From assembly GCA_033807695.1 (NCBI GenBank), contig CM066301.1, positions 2,852,001 through 2,916,000 of the forward strand: DNA of 64,000 nt, given 5' to 3'. A program made the translations under genes and the position numbers. The number at the start of each line of letters is the position of its first letter. Position 1 is the first letter of the stretch. Of the stretch, positions 1 to 11,870 are shown in pieces. The DNA is from Daedaleopsis sinensis. Its lineage: Eukaryota; Basidiomycota; Agaricomycetes; Polyporales; Polyporaceae. The notes below the pieces were generated by a model. It was given only the letters and a program-made list of their open reading frames with translations, made no database searches and was not told the DNA's origin.

Positions 1-801
1 CCGGCCGACGAGGGACTCATATTCTTACAGCACCCCGACTTCTCCTCTATCGCCGCCAGCACCATCCTACAAAAAAGCCAACGTACACACACCTCTGTCA
101 CCTACGCCTACCCTTCTCCCCAAGTCAGCATCGACCTCTCCGCGAACTCCAGTCAGCCCGGTCAGGGAGCCTATGCAGACAACAGCAGTTCAGTCTCCTG
201 TGCCAATTACCCCGATCCGACGATCTTTGCTGCGCAGTCCAGATCCAGAGCCTACAAGTTCAACTACTCGCGCGGGCCAAACTTCCTCCTCCCCTTCTTC
301 CTCAACACACCGTCCTCCTCCTCGGATCACTCCAGAGCAATCCAACCGCCGGGTATCAGTGTCATCATCTCAATCGCCGCCAGCTGTCACAGCATCTCCT
401 GCTCAAAGGGCTACAGGTGAGCTGTCTCCAAGCATATTTCCACTCAGACATAATGTTAAAAATTACTTTGATTTCGAAACGAGGAGGATCTCGCCGCCGA
501 TCGGGCATCAAACGAGATCCATACGAACACCTCACCGTCCTACAGCGCGCTATACTGCTTCAAATACTCAACTCGTCTGCGCAGGAGGGAGCGGACTTGC
601 TGAGCATTGTCCGCGGCGTCAGCCATCACAATGCCACCGCAGAGCAGGTTGGGTAGGTCCCGCCTAGCGTGTTGTACGTCTGAGTCAGGAAGGTTCTGAA
701 GGCGGACCTGCAGAGATGCTCTGGACCATCTCCAGGCGGAAGGTCTCATAGAGAATACCGTGGACTCGACGCACTACGTTGTGAAGACCAACCGATACTG
801 A
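1..801 (+). CDS. C-terminal part of a protein with an RPA32-like winged-helix domain (5' end outside window)
   Basis: Reading from base 2, the first exon encodes about 138 residues very rich in Ser, Pro and Thr. Two introns fit: 417-483 (donor gtgagc) and 653-713 (donor gtaggt, acceptor cctgcag). Splicing gives exons <1-416, 484-652 and 714-801 with phases that agree. The last about 85 residues form a compact domain containing YEHLTVLQRAILLQIL, EGADLLSIVRGV and EGLIENTVDSTHY, and the protein ends KTNRY. This pattern (leucine-rich helix, EG..., then a wing with D-S-T-H-Y) resembles the C-terminal winged helix of replication protein A subunit 2, which recruits repair and replication partners. 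The OB fold expected before it is not in the window. The Ser/Pro stretch is much longer than the usual RPA2 linker, so the gene may be RPA2 with a long linker or another protein that carries this domain. Confidence 0.5.
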
Positions 802-1196
802 GGATCCTCAGCAGGTTCGTCTCCCTCGGGCTCTGCTGTGGCAATTGCAGACTTCGGCAGCGTCGGAGAGGGAGTGAGATCCAGATCGTATATGGACAAC
901 GTTTGAACGCGGCCCTTGACAAGAGGCTACAGTGCGGAAGTGTTGGCGTTCCGCATTCCAGCGCAGGCCCGAGGCGGATATATCGCGAAGCCGCCAGACG
1001 CGTTTGAAATCCTACTGCTATTTTCATACCATCTAGCTCGAGGTCTTGTCTAAATGTGACAATTGCTGTTTTTGACCAGTCCGCTACGACGCGAGTCTTC
1101 TGAACCGGCCCAAGCCCCGGTCGGAATTGCTTGCCTGGCCGAGAACGGTAGGTGGCCCTAGGGGGTTCCGCCCTTCTCATCCGACAGGTCAATAGC

Positions 1197-1203
1197 ATAA
1201 ATA
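1197..1203 (+). promoter_or_regulatory. TATA-like element upstream of the 1304 gene
   Basis: ATAAATA lies about 100 bp before the ATG at 1304, followed by a pyrimidine-rich leader. The spacing suits a fungal TATA box, but the match alone is weak. Confidence 0.35.
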
Positions 1204-1303
1204 CCCGCCTCGTCGCCCACCCATCTACTCACAACCCGTCCCTCTCCAACACCCAGCAACAACTTACTACCACCACACCACACTCGCCATCCTTACCTGC
1301 AAC

Positions 1304-1846
1304 ATGGTCGCCCTCCGCACCTTCCCCACCCACGTCCCCGAAGAGCTCCCCGCGAGGGAGTTCGAGCGCGCCGTTTCGCTCGCAGTGCTCGTCGCCGAGA
1401 TGGAGGAGCGCCACGGAGTCCAGCTGACAAGACAGACGGGCTTCAAACACGATTTCGCCGAGTGGTTCGCGAACTGGTGGCCTATCGGAGCCGGCCGCCG
1501 GGCTTCGGAGACCGCGGTCATGGAAGCAGCGCTGTCCTCAGATCCAGCTTACATCGACTACACCCTTGCTTTGTCCACGAAACCTCCTCTGCAGGTAAGC
1601 GCCCATATGTGCTGCAGAAGACCTACGAGACACTGACTGCATTGTTTTCGTCGTGCAGCGACCGGTGCTGTACAGGAGAGTCGCGGCGCTGGATATCAGG
1701 GCGCACCCCTTGATGAAGCCCGTCTATACGAAACATGCACGTCTCCTGCGCACCTGTAACCGAGTGGTACGTCTTGTTACTTCGATGATGCATCCAAACG
1801 CTCGCTAAGACTTGCCTACCGTTAGATGTCAATGCGTCGGAGGTAG
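1304..1846 (+). CDS. small protein of unknown function
   Basis: ATG at 1304 opens an exon to 1594 that ends at a good donor (gtaagc). The intron 1595-1658 ends in tcgtgcag, and the second exon 1659-1766 continues in frame. A second likely intron, 1767-1825 (donor gtacgt, branch-like gctaag, acceptor gttag), leads to a 21-nt last exon ending in TAG at 1846. Without that splice the frame stops at 1808. The product is about 139 residues, starts MVALRTFPTHVPEEL, has an acidic/aromatic middle (EWFANWWPIG) and a basic tail. No signal peptide, membrane segment or known motif is visible. A TATA-like element at 1197 and consensus splice sites support a real gene. The function is not recognised. Confidence 0.5.
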
Positions 1847-2023
1847 ATGCATATCACTCGCAGTCAATACATCAATCCGGATGTCACCAGTACTGTCACA
1901 TGACGACCCTTGTACCCCAGTCCAAACAACAATGTACCAATACCAATGAAAATGCCGGGGGCTACAGAAATTAATGCGACTTCGAGATCCACTTCCCATT
2001 GTAAATCGTGTCTGCGCTATTCG

Positions 2024-3152
2024 TCACGCGTTAGGTCCGACCTTCGCCGCTCTCTCTGGCGGCGAGTACGCAGGCAGGGCGCTGAGGAATTTTGAGAGAT
2101 CGTGCGCGATCCAGTCGTGCATCTTGGTCGAGGGATGCAGATTGTCGACCCAGATGTCCCCGCCTGACCGCGAGACGTGCTCGGGCGCGAATCCGTGAGC
2201 TACCGGGTCGTTGAGCACGCGGGTGAAAGTATCCCAGGAGGAAAAGAAGAGCGTCGTGACGTCCGGGTGGGCCTGCGCGAACCTGGCAATCCGGTCGCGC
2301 AAGGTTACATTCCACACATCGTAGACCTGACGGAATTCGGGATCGTGGTTCGAGAAAGAAAGACCTGATCGAGAAGAGTATATTCAGTCAATGGGAGATC
2401 GACAGGGACGAGTTACACACCGATGGGCGTCCGATGTATTGGGGGGACATCGATAAAGAGGAAATTGCGCGCGCCGACATTATACAGAGCCTCCTGTTCC
2501 ACGAAGAGCTCGTCTACCGTCGACGGGACGGAGGTGACGTCCGATATATGTCTTCTCGAGCGATTTCAGTGTGCATGCATCGTATGTCCAAGGTGAGTAC
2601 GGCGCACCCGCAATCATTTATTCCAATCCAGGTGACTGCGAGGGAAGGAAAAAAACGCTCAAGTTAGGGACCGTAGTGGCGTAAAACTTAAACACTTACC
2701 AAAAAGTGAGTCCTGAGCACTCCAGGGAGCCCAGGCAGGCTTCTCGCCGACGCGCGGCAGGAAGTTGACCTGGACCTGCTTCCTGACGCCGGTAACGGTG
2801 TCACCGCCGTTGGCGTAGTTGTAGACGAGGAGGCGGGTGTATGGGCTGTACTCCGTGATGAGGTAGCCGACCCAGTTGGGCATGGCGGGCTCTGCCCAGG
2901 TCACGCCGGGGTACTCGATGCCGAGCGGGATCTCGTCTGTGGGTATGGAGGGTTCCTTTGTGTAGTCGTAGCCCACATCCGAGTACGAATCGCCGCTGGA
3001 TCAAGGAGACGGGGTGCGGGGTTCAGAAGAGGAACGGTCGACATCCGCTGAGATCCATACAAGATCACCAAGTGCCTGAGGCCGGAGTAGCCGCGCCAGC
3101 TTGGGCCGATCACATTGAGGTCTGCGGCCATCGTGTGTGGGTGCTCGGGCAT
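2024..3152 (-). CDS. GDSL/SGNH esterase, carbohydrate esterase family 16-like
   Basis: Five exons fit exactly on the minus strand: 3152-3061, 2995-2700, 2635-2608, 2551-2421 and 2364-2024 (888 nt, 295 residues). All SGNH blocks are present. FGDSYSD carries the nucleophile Ser, NYANGG supplies the Gly/Asn block, TWIGINDCG is block III with the Asn, and VDNLHPS near the C-terminus carries the catalytic Asp and His. GARNFLFIDVPP is typical of fungal CE16-type acetylesterases and lipases that remove acetyl groups from plant cell-wall sugars. The chosen start (MPEHPHTMAADLN) gives no signal peptide, unlike most secreted CE16 enzymes, so the protein may be intracellular or an upstream signal exon was missed. 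Block III is carried by a 28-nt exon. The family call is firm; the substrate is inferred. Confidence 0.85.
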
Positions 3153-3482
3153 TGGCCGCTGGTATGCGCCGTCGACGGGGCGGGCGGGAGGTGGTGGGAA
3201 GGGAAGAGGGAGGATGGTCTAGAACGCACGCGTACCTCTGCTGCCAGTGGCTCAGCCTGGCTGAGGTTTTCGCTTGTTTCGGAATGTCGCTTTCACCAGT
3301 CTAGAGATGCCGCCGGTCTCAGCTCCTGGCTGCACCCCTCTCTGCTCTCCGCCCACTGCGGCTGAGTGCGTCGAGAGTCGACAGTCGAGCAGGCCTGCAC
3401 TTAGCCGCCGCTTGCCCTCCGTCCCGATCAGATCGTCGATCCCATCTTCCCACGCTCCACAATGCCTGCGCACCTCCGACTC

Positions 3483-4009
3483 GTCCTCCTAGGACCCCTG
3501 AATATACGCCCAGAGCTCCGATCCCCCGACCACCGAAAACGGGCCCGGAGGGCCCGCAAAGTTTGATCCAAATCACCGAAATCTGGCCTGTTGGAGGCCG
3601 AGGTTGTATGCCCGAAATACACACCTTGGCCGACGGCTTGTATCCACCGGACCACCGAATATGCCCTGACCGGTCACCGGAGGCCGAGCTGGGCCGAGCT
3701 GGCCGAAAAATTGTCATTAACTAACCTCGCTTTCACCGTTGAATAGGTTTCCCTAAACGCTTATAAAGTCGTATCAAACCCATCATTATAAGGAGAGGAA
3801 AGCAGGCGGCGTCAAATTGCTCGCAGATCTGTTAAGCGCCCGAGCGCTTTTGAAACCTATATGCCTGAAAACACCGAATCTAACCGGTTTTTGGGCAAGT
3901 TATGGGACAAATCACCGAAATTGGGGGTCAAAGGCCGGTCAAAAAATCACCGAAACTGGCATTTTTGGGATCAAAGCTCTAGGCGGATATTCGGGGGTCC
4001 TGTCCTCCT
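3483..4009. mobile_element. MITE, about 511 bp, with 36-bp terminal inverted repeats and 8-bp target duplication
   Basis: The left end at 3491-3526 and the right end at 3966-4001 are inverted repeats with about 6 mismatches over 36 bp (termini AGGACCCC...GGGGTCCT). The octamer GTCCTCCT lies directly outside both ends, at 3483-3490 and 4002-4009, as expected for a target-site duplication. An 8-bp duplication is typical of the hAT superfamily. The interior has no transposase and carries several copies of a short motif, AATCACCGAAA (near 3567, 3911 and 3949). The element sits between the GDSL esterase and ATG2, ending about 177 bp before the ATG2 start, so it may contribute to either promoter. 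Confidence 0.8.
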
Positions 4010-4185
4010 CCGTCCGCGTCCTGGTACCCTGTCCGCTACTGTCCACTCCTCGACCGCCATGCCGCGCGTCTGACTACCGCCATCACGCTCTCAACTCTCA
4101 GCTCTCTCTTGCTTTCAACGATCTACACGCATCACACATTGTATTTTATATTCCGACAATCCCGGGACTCTTGCACGTTACCACA

Positions 4186-7100
4186 ATGTTTCCGTCATTC
4201 TCAATGTCATGGCTCCCCTCACTCCCCTCGATCGACTTCACGCTCCCATCTAGCATTCAGAAGCGCTTCATCTCATTTGCTCTCAGGCAGTCTCTCGGAC
4301 ATCTCCTCAAACCCGGACAACTTGATATACAGCAGGTGGACTCTCAGATTGGTTCAGGGTATGTTCAGGTCCGCGACCTCGAGCTCAATAATGAGGTGGG
4401 TCATCATCAACATTTATGCATGCCAAAGCTATACTGAGGTTGCAGGCCATCAACGCCCTCATCTCTGGCTTGCCCATACGATTGCACGATGGTTCCGTAG
4501 GCAAAGTAACCGCACGAATACCCTGGCCTAATCCCCTCACCTCCACCGTGGGCCTGTCCCTCGAATCCCTGCATCTTACGTTCTATCTTGAACCCTCTTC
4601 GGCAACCAAGTCTGAACGTGCCTTCGCGGATGATCTTGCAGAGTCCGTTGCATCCATGGCCGAGACATTCATCCATGAGGAACTCACGCCGAACGAGGAG
4701 GCTACGCTTCGAGAGTCTATCCACCCCGAGCTCAGCGCGTCAAGCTTGTCTACATTCGACGACCATGTCCCGGGTGGTCTCGATCCGTTCTTCTCGGAAG
4801 AGGAGGTGCATTTCAACGAATCCGACCCGCCTGGTGTATCCATCTTCGCGACGCTGATAGAGAGGTTATTGGCTCGCTTCCAATTCGACGCGACAGATAC
4901 TCGGATTACCATCGTAAATCCTCAGCAAGCTAGTTTCACGCTCATCGTTCCCGAGGTTCGTTACGCGACGCAGGTTCAGGACGGAGCGGCTCGTTCATCG
5001 GAGCCTCCGAGTTCTCCACCTACAGACGGCCGGCTCTCGGGGGAGACGAGGCGGATCACCATCAACGGTGTAACAATGACTACTCGCTGTTTACGTCCTC
5101 AAAGCCCACGACCAACCACTCCCCGTAGCTCAGCTGTTGATCCCGCAACGCCGAAGAGCACCTCACCTTCCACACCTACCTCAGCACCTTCGATACCAGA
5201 AATCCGTACGCCCTCTCCGGAGGTTCTACTCTCAGAGCGTTCGCCACCTCCACCTGCAGAGCGGATTGCTAGCCCCCCCTTCGAGCCTGAACCGTCGTCT
5301 CCTTACTCAGATTCATCAGATCTCGATGAGGAAACTCAACTATTCATGTCGCAGTCGATTGCTATGCTGCCCCCGCGGCCTGTATCTCCAGCAAGCTCTG
5401 TAGCAAGCAGTATGTATCAAAGCGCAATTTCCACCGGCGAGGCGGATACTCTGCTCGCTGACATTCCTGAGGAGGAAGATTCCGGCTCGCGTAGTCCGAC
5501 CCCCTCACGCGAAACGTTTGAATCACCTATTTCCTCCCCACTCGCTGGGAACTTAGAGCACCCATCGGCATCTTCGCCGGTCGTAGACCCGACTGTCCTC
5601 GCCTCGCATTCACCGACCTCCTCGCCACCCCAGCGTCGTCTAACAGTGCGGCCAGTGGACATAGAGGACGAGACTATTCTATCGCTCGGCTCCGAGCCTA
5701 TTGAACTGCGTATCACTACGCCTCCTCCCTACCGGCCTGCCCCAGCACTTCGAACATCCGGGGGTGGACCCGGGCCCTCAACACCTCAAGAGAACGCGCC
5801 ACCTCGTATTGCAGTTACAACTCGACAGGACAAGGTCAAGATAGAGCTCAGTATGGGTATGATTGCATGCGCGTTGAGCGCACGACAGATTCGGAGTATC
5901 ATCGACGTTGCGGATATTTGGACATCCCATAGCGTACCTACACGACCATCTACCGGGACAGGCCAAACCACTGATCCTAACTCGTCCCTTCCGTTCGATG
6001 ATATCGAAGGCTCTATTCGAGTTCGTGGACTCATCATCCTTCTCCTACCTGCGATGCGCTCCTCTGCCGCCAGCCCAGACGATGCGCTGACGGAGTACTT
6101 CTCCCGTCCGTTGGTACCGCCTCGCCTTCCCCGTGGATATACTAGGATACACATCGACAGTGTTTCTAGTTCGTTGTCTATGAAGCGCCCGGAGCTCTCG
6201 AAGAGCAAACGCACACGAGAGTCGCCTACCGTCTCTGCGTCCTTCTCAATCGCCGACGTCTCTGCATTTGCATTCATCCCTCGTGCAGGGTCGATCGGGG
6301 AGATGACTGCGTCCCCGATTCTCATCACCGACCCGCACCTGCCCTCACAATACCCGATCACACATGTACACCCGTCACCGGCCGCCACATCGGAGCTCAG
6401 TCCATATCTGCCTACTTTCGACGTGGCGGATTGGACAGATCCTACACTAGGCGCCACAGCAAAGCTCTCGTTGTGGAGGACAAAGCTGGCACAACCTACA
6501 CCGTCGGGACGTGCGACATCGTACTCTGGGAATGATGAAGGCCGGTTCCCGTCACCCGTTCCTACCAGTCCTCCCAGACACGTAGCAGATTTCTCTAAGC
6601 CGTCTAGTCCACCGTCGGCCCGGCCGATTCCCGTTGCGTTGCCCTCGTCTCCTGGTAGACTTGGCTTGGCGGGTCTATCGTCGTCTCCGGGCAAAGGAAT
6701 GCATGCACCGCTCAAGTCATCTGCACCCGCCCTGGCGGTAAAGTTCCGGAGTGCTCGTCCAAAGGAGGGTCGCGACGTTGCGGACGTTCAGGTCACTCTG
6801 GCCCCGTTGCATGTGTTCGTGGACGCAGGATTGATGCTGGCTCGCAAAGAGGATGGGAAGAGCGAAGTTCTACAGTTTGTGGAAGAGCTGGCTGCTGCTC
6901 AAGGTTCTACCGCGGATAGCGCAGAAGGGGCTGAGCCTCCCGAGGGAATATTTGATGACGATGACGAGGACATGCAGCCCAGCACTCCTCGAATATCCGG
7001 GTTGAAGGGGCTGCCTATTCGTGAAACGGATGAGGAGAGGGAGCGTCGTAGGCTGGAGCAGTTGGTAATAGAAGACCTGGATCTTGGGTATGACTATCGC

Positions 7101-10100
7101 GGACAGACGCGAGCCAGAGTTCCGACCACGCCGACATCGCGTCGTTCAGGAGTAAGTTCAGTCGACCCTTCTAGTGCATTAAAATTGATGGACAAACCTT
7201 TCCAGAGGAGAAAGCGACAGAAGACTAGCGGTCCTGCCATTTCCATTGTCTTACCTGCGGTTCGCATCGAGATACGCACCCCTCCACCGGCCGGTCGGTC
7301 ACCTCGCTCGGGTGCGGTCGTTCTTGACATCCACGACCTACGCCTCTCACCCGGGGCCGCTCCCGAGCAAGATGCGCCCCGTACCGCAAGGTTCGGCACC
7401 GCGGAAGAGCTGTATGGCGGCGGTACGTCCGGGCGCTCGTCAGAGCAGGACAACGTTGTTTTGGGCGCTAGCTGGAAACGGATTGTCATTGCGTCCTCCT
7501 TGGTCGGGGAGAGCAAGGCCCGCGCCATCCTATCTCTAGGCCCTCTCTCCCAGCGCGAAACTGACCAAGTCGCACACTTCGGGGTCGGCACGCCCCCCGC
7601 GCGCGAGTTAGGCCAGACTCTACGCCCCAATGTTGTCGTCCGGAAGGCTGCTGCGACGTGCACGTCGACATCATCTATTCCCGTCAGCTCGACCGCAATC
7701 TCCGTGGACCTCCCGTCGATCCATGTTGAGTTGTCCAAGCCCATTCTGGATGGCTTGCAGTTGTGGGCCGACGACCTGTCCCAGCTTGCGGAAGCTGCGT
7801 TCGCCGAGTCGCCAGGGTCGGACTCGGGCACTCAAAGGACTGGCAGCGGCGACTCTAGTATGATCGGCAGTCGGTATTTCGCGCGGGCGAGCACTGCTGG
7901 CAGCGGCACCGAGAGCGGCGGGACTAGTATGGCGAACACGATCAGGGCTCGGCAGGAGCCTCGCAGCGAGACGGCGGTCAAGATCGCTATCACCGAAGGT
8001 GCGTGCGAGAAGCTCGTTGACATCGTTCGTTGTAGAGTCTGACTATGTGTATTAGCTGTGCTAAGACTGCTTGCTCCAAGAGGAGAGGACGCTGCTGTCG
8101 TCGTGCGGCCGTTCGACGTCACCGCCTCTGATGTTGACGTTCTACTCGAGCTCAAGCCTGAGGGGAAGGTACGTCTGTCTTCTGGATAATCTCGTGGTGC
8201 TCATGTTCAACATATTGCATTGATCAGGACGAGACAGTCGTGACCGTTGGAGTCATGGATCTGAAGGTTCACGACACAACAGCGTCCGGCCGTAACTGTT
8301 TCTTGTCGCTGACAACGCCCCGCTCCTTGGTGCGTGCCCATGAGCAACTACTATTTGCTCGTCAACTCATGCAAAGGTATCTCCATAGTCCACGTCCGCA
8401 CGCTCAGCGTTGAAGCTGCGATTCACGTCCCTCGTTGTGCCCGAAACGACTGCGAAAGAGTCGAGAGTTCGCTTGACTGTGTCGGGTATTACATACAACT
8501 TTTATCCTGATATCGGGTGGGCCGCAGATCTAGGGAGGTTCTTCAAAGCACCTCCAGGGGTATGTTATCTCTTCCAGTCGGGGGAAGCAGCAGCTCACAT
8601 GTAGTCATTGACAGGCATTCGAGTCCGTCGTTCCGAGCGAGAGGACGCGCGTGAATGTCAAAGTCCTCGACACCTCGATACGCCTCTTCGCACCCACGCA
8701 CAAGGGGGCGCTGCTGCCGTACATCGGAGAGCTCGAGTTCTCAACCATCATTGAGGGCAACTCGCCCGTCATGTCGATGACCCTTTCCCTTCCCGCCTTC
8801 TACTTGCTGCTCATTGATGACCAGACAAGTAATGCCGACGAAGCGGGGACACCGAAGACGTCGGCATCTCATGGAGTAGTGCTTTGGAAGGTCGGTCGAT
8901 GTCTGCACTCCTGTGATTAAGATAGCTGACATAGTTTGCGTTAGAGCTTAGGATATGCGGTCATCACCGAAATTCTCGACCTAGTGTTGGTTTTCAAGCA
9001 GGATAGCTCGGTCAAGCCCCCAGATAGTCGGGTAAGCTCGTCAGCTCGTGTTGACCCAGACCGCTCAACGAACGAGCAAGCAGTTGTTGATCGAAAGGGG
9101 TGACCTCCGCGTCCATATGTGCGCAGACACGATGGGTGTTCTAGGTGCTTTCATATCAGATCTGTCCTCCGCGTTCAAGCCGCCCCGCACAGAGTATGTA
9201 TCAATGACAACGACGAGTCTACGGGCGAGTTGATGGGTCGTTGCTGACTGCGCTACTTGGTTTCGCAGGTCCCCTGAGCCTAAACGGAAACGCGAGCCTA
9301 CCAATGTTAGCCACAAGCCACCTTCGTCTCGTAGCCTTCTCGGTGAGCTATGCATAATTCTTAATCAAGTCATCACCTGCTCATGCTTGCCCTGCTGCTA
9401 GCGTCTCTCGACGAATCAGCGTTTAGGCGCCTGCCCGAAGTTGGGTCCGCCCCGGATATGATCGAAGACGATCTGCCGACCAATGCAGACTACCTGGACG
9501 AATCCTTTGGTGCCGCAGCTGGTCTTCGCGAGTTCAGTGACGACGAGTTTGACGACTCAGACATCGATAGTCCGTCAATCATACCTGGAATTGAACCTTC
9601 CGAAGGGGTGACATCTGCCCATGGTGGCGAGACTGTGCGAATGCTCCGGCCTGAAGGGTTGCACATCATCGAGAACTACTTCGACACACTACCTCCAGAA
9701 CCTACTGAGGCCTCAAGGTAGGATATCATCTCGGCTGTAACGACGTTCTCATACTGACGGTGGCGGTAGTCTTGGAGATACCACCTTCCAAGTGCGCATC
9801 AACAACTTCAACGCCACTCTCCTTCTGTATGATGGCTATGACTGGGTGCGGACGCGGAAGATCATCGACGAGAAGGCCAAGGAGATGAGGCGGAGGCTGG
9901 CGAAGATACGACAATTGGTAGCCAACGGGCAGACTCCAGACCCCAGCGTCGAAGAAACCAATGCCTTGCTGTTCAACTCTGTCTATATCGGGCTGGAGCA
10001 CAACGTGGACGAGCTGGAGCCTGGAGCTCTTATTGCTGCGATCGATGAAGAGCTAAACGACGAGTTCGAGACCAACACGCAGAGCTCATGGCAATCGCTC

Positions 10101-11650
10101 AAACCTCAACCGTTGGCCTCGCCAGGTCGAAGCGCCGCGACTTCATCACGACACAGGAGACGTCTCCACAGGTCGAAGGGCTCCAGTATAGAGATCAAGC
10201 TGATGCACGTGAGTGCTGAAGTGGATCAATATCGTCCAGAGGTCGCTCTGGTATCCCGGGTCTTCGCGACCGTAAGGGACTTGGAGATCCTCGATCATAT
10301 CAAGACCTCGACGTGGAAGAAGTTCCTCACAAGCTTGAGAGCAGACTCCCGGGGCAATGTTCGCGAGACCGAGTCCAACATGGTGCGCGTTGAGCTACGG
10401 ATGCTACATCCCGTTCCGGGGCACCCCTCAGAGGAAGCACGGTTGCGGGTGAGTGAGATGCCTTCTACATTCGTACGTTTGTATGCTCATGCTATTCACC
10501 ACTTCACAGGCGAAGATTCTCCCCCTAAGGCTGCACGTAGATCAAGATGCTCTCGACTTCTTGAAGCAGTTCTTCGCTTTCAAGGACCCCGATGCTGCAC
10601 CTCCGGCCAATACCGAGCCTGCTGACGAGATCTATTTCCGTATGTCTATGCGTCGCCTTGAGAATAGCTCAATGCTCATTCCCATTTATAGAGCAAGCAG
10701 AGGTCTTCCCGGTCGACATTAAGTTGGACTATAAGCCGCGTCGTGTCGATTACCGAGCTCTGAGGGAAGGGCGCACTATCGAACTCATGAACTTCTTCCA
10801 TTTCGACGGGGCGGAGATGACCTTGAGACATATCACACTGAAAGGGGTCAGTAATTCTCCTAACACGACTCCTTCCTCTACTGACATTATCGCAGATCAC
10901 TGGGTGGCCCAAGTTCTTCGACCTGCTCAACGACCTGTGGACCCCAGACGTGAAGGCTACTCAGTTGGTCGATGTCATCTCCGGCGTTTCCCCAATCCGC
11001 TCCGTGGTGAACGTGGGTTCTGGTGTGGCCGACCTCGTTCTCCTGCCCATCGCACAGTACAAGAAGGACGGCCGGGTCTATCGCGGTCTGCAGAAGGGCA
11101 CAAACGCGTTCATGAAGTCCACAGGAATGGAAGCCATCAGGCTCGGCGCTCGGCTCGCGACGGGAACGCAGGTCATCCTCGAGCAAGCCGAGACGGTGCT
11201 TGGGGGTCAGTTCAAAGACGAGGTCATGGCTGAGACCCTTCAGCTTCCCACAGTCGACCTTGATGATCCTGAGCTGGACGAGGAGACGGCTGACCTGATA
11301 AGCAAGTACGCCGAGCAGCCGGTGAACGTGAAGGAGGGCGTGCAGTCAGCATATAGGAGCCTCAAACGCAACCTGAACTCTGCGGCGCAGACGATACTCG
11401 CTGTGCCGATGGAGGTGTATGAGCGTTCGGGCAATGAGGTAAGAGTTATTGCTCTTGTTCGTACTATCGTTCAAATAATGATTCTTCATGTCAGGGCGCC
11501 GTTCGTGCTGTCGTACGAGCAGTCCCAATAGCGGTTCTCAAGCCTATGATCGGTGCGACTGAAGCTGTTAGCAAGACACTGCTTGGCCTTCAGAACACTT
11601 TAGATCCTAACATACGCGAGGAGAATGAGGCGAAGTACAAGCAACGTTAG
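4186..11650 (+). CDS. ATG2: autophagy lipid-transfer protein ATG2
   Basis: ATG2 bridges the endoplasmic reticulum and the growing phagophore and moves lipids through a long groove. The start at 4186 gives a chorein-type N-terminus ([11 protein letters not shown], then [20 protein letters not shown]) that continues after intron 4396-4445 into [21 protein letters not shown] long central exon to 7998 holds low-complexity Ser/Pro regions. It is followed by many small exons (for example 8056-8168, 8228-8329 and from 8389) encoding [13 protein letters not shown], then the conserved ATG2 C-terminal region with [37 protein letters not shown] and [14 protein letters not shown], ending KYKQR before TAG at 11650. 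The total is roughly 2,200 residues, normal for the family. The 54-bp stretch 7152-7205 is probably an intron although it stays open in frame. A MITE ends about 180 bp upstream. Confidence 0.93.
7152..7205 (+). other. probable 54-bp in-frame intron inside the large ATG2 exon
   Basis: The segment begins gtaagt, is AT-richer than its surroundings and ends with the pyrimidine-rich acceptor cctttccag. Its length is divisible by three and it has no in-frame stop, so it can be read as 18 extra residues. Removal joins the basic segment TSRRSG to RRKRQKTSG. Confidence 0.6.
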
Positions 11651-11870
11651 ATGATCACTCCCCTTATGGGCTCCATCGACATCATCCCTGCATACATCCG
11701 ATGTACTTTATCAGCACTCTTGTAGTCATACCAATACACATTAACGAGAACATATCTCATAGCATGTACGTGTACATCATATAGCAATACACCAACCGTC
11801 GGTTGACCGCAAAACATATCGACATGAGAGCGCGCGAAAGGCGCGAGAGGAGGAGAGTGGTGCGAGGTGC

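Noticed and set aside
5786..6715. 309-codon minus-strand frame inside ATG2
   Set aside because: Shadow of the ATG2 central exon; Ser/Gly-rich with no motif or splice support.
7094..7831. 245-codon minus-strand frame inside ATG2
   Set aside because: Antisense of coding sequence with GC-driven openness.
8955..8970. ATCACCGAAATT, resembling the internal MITE motif
   Set aside because: It lies in ATG2 coding sequence as a single copy without inverted ends, so it is probably chance.
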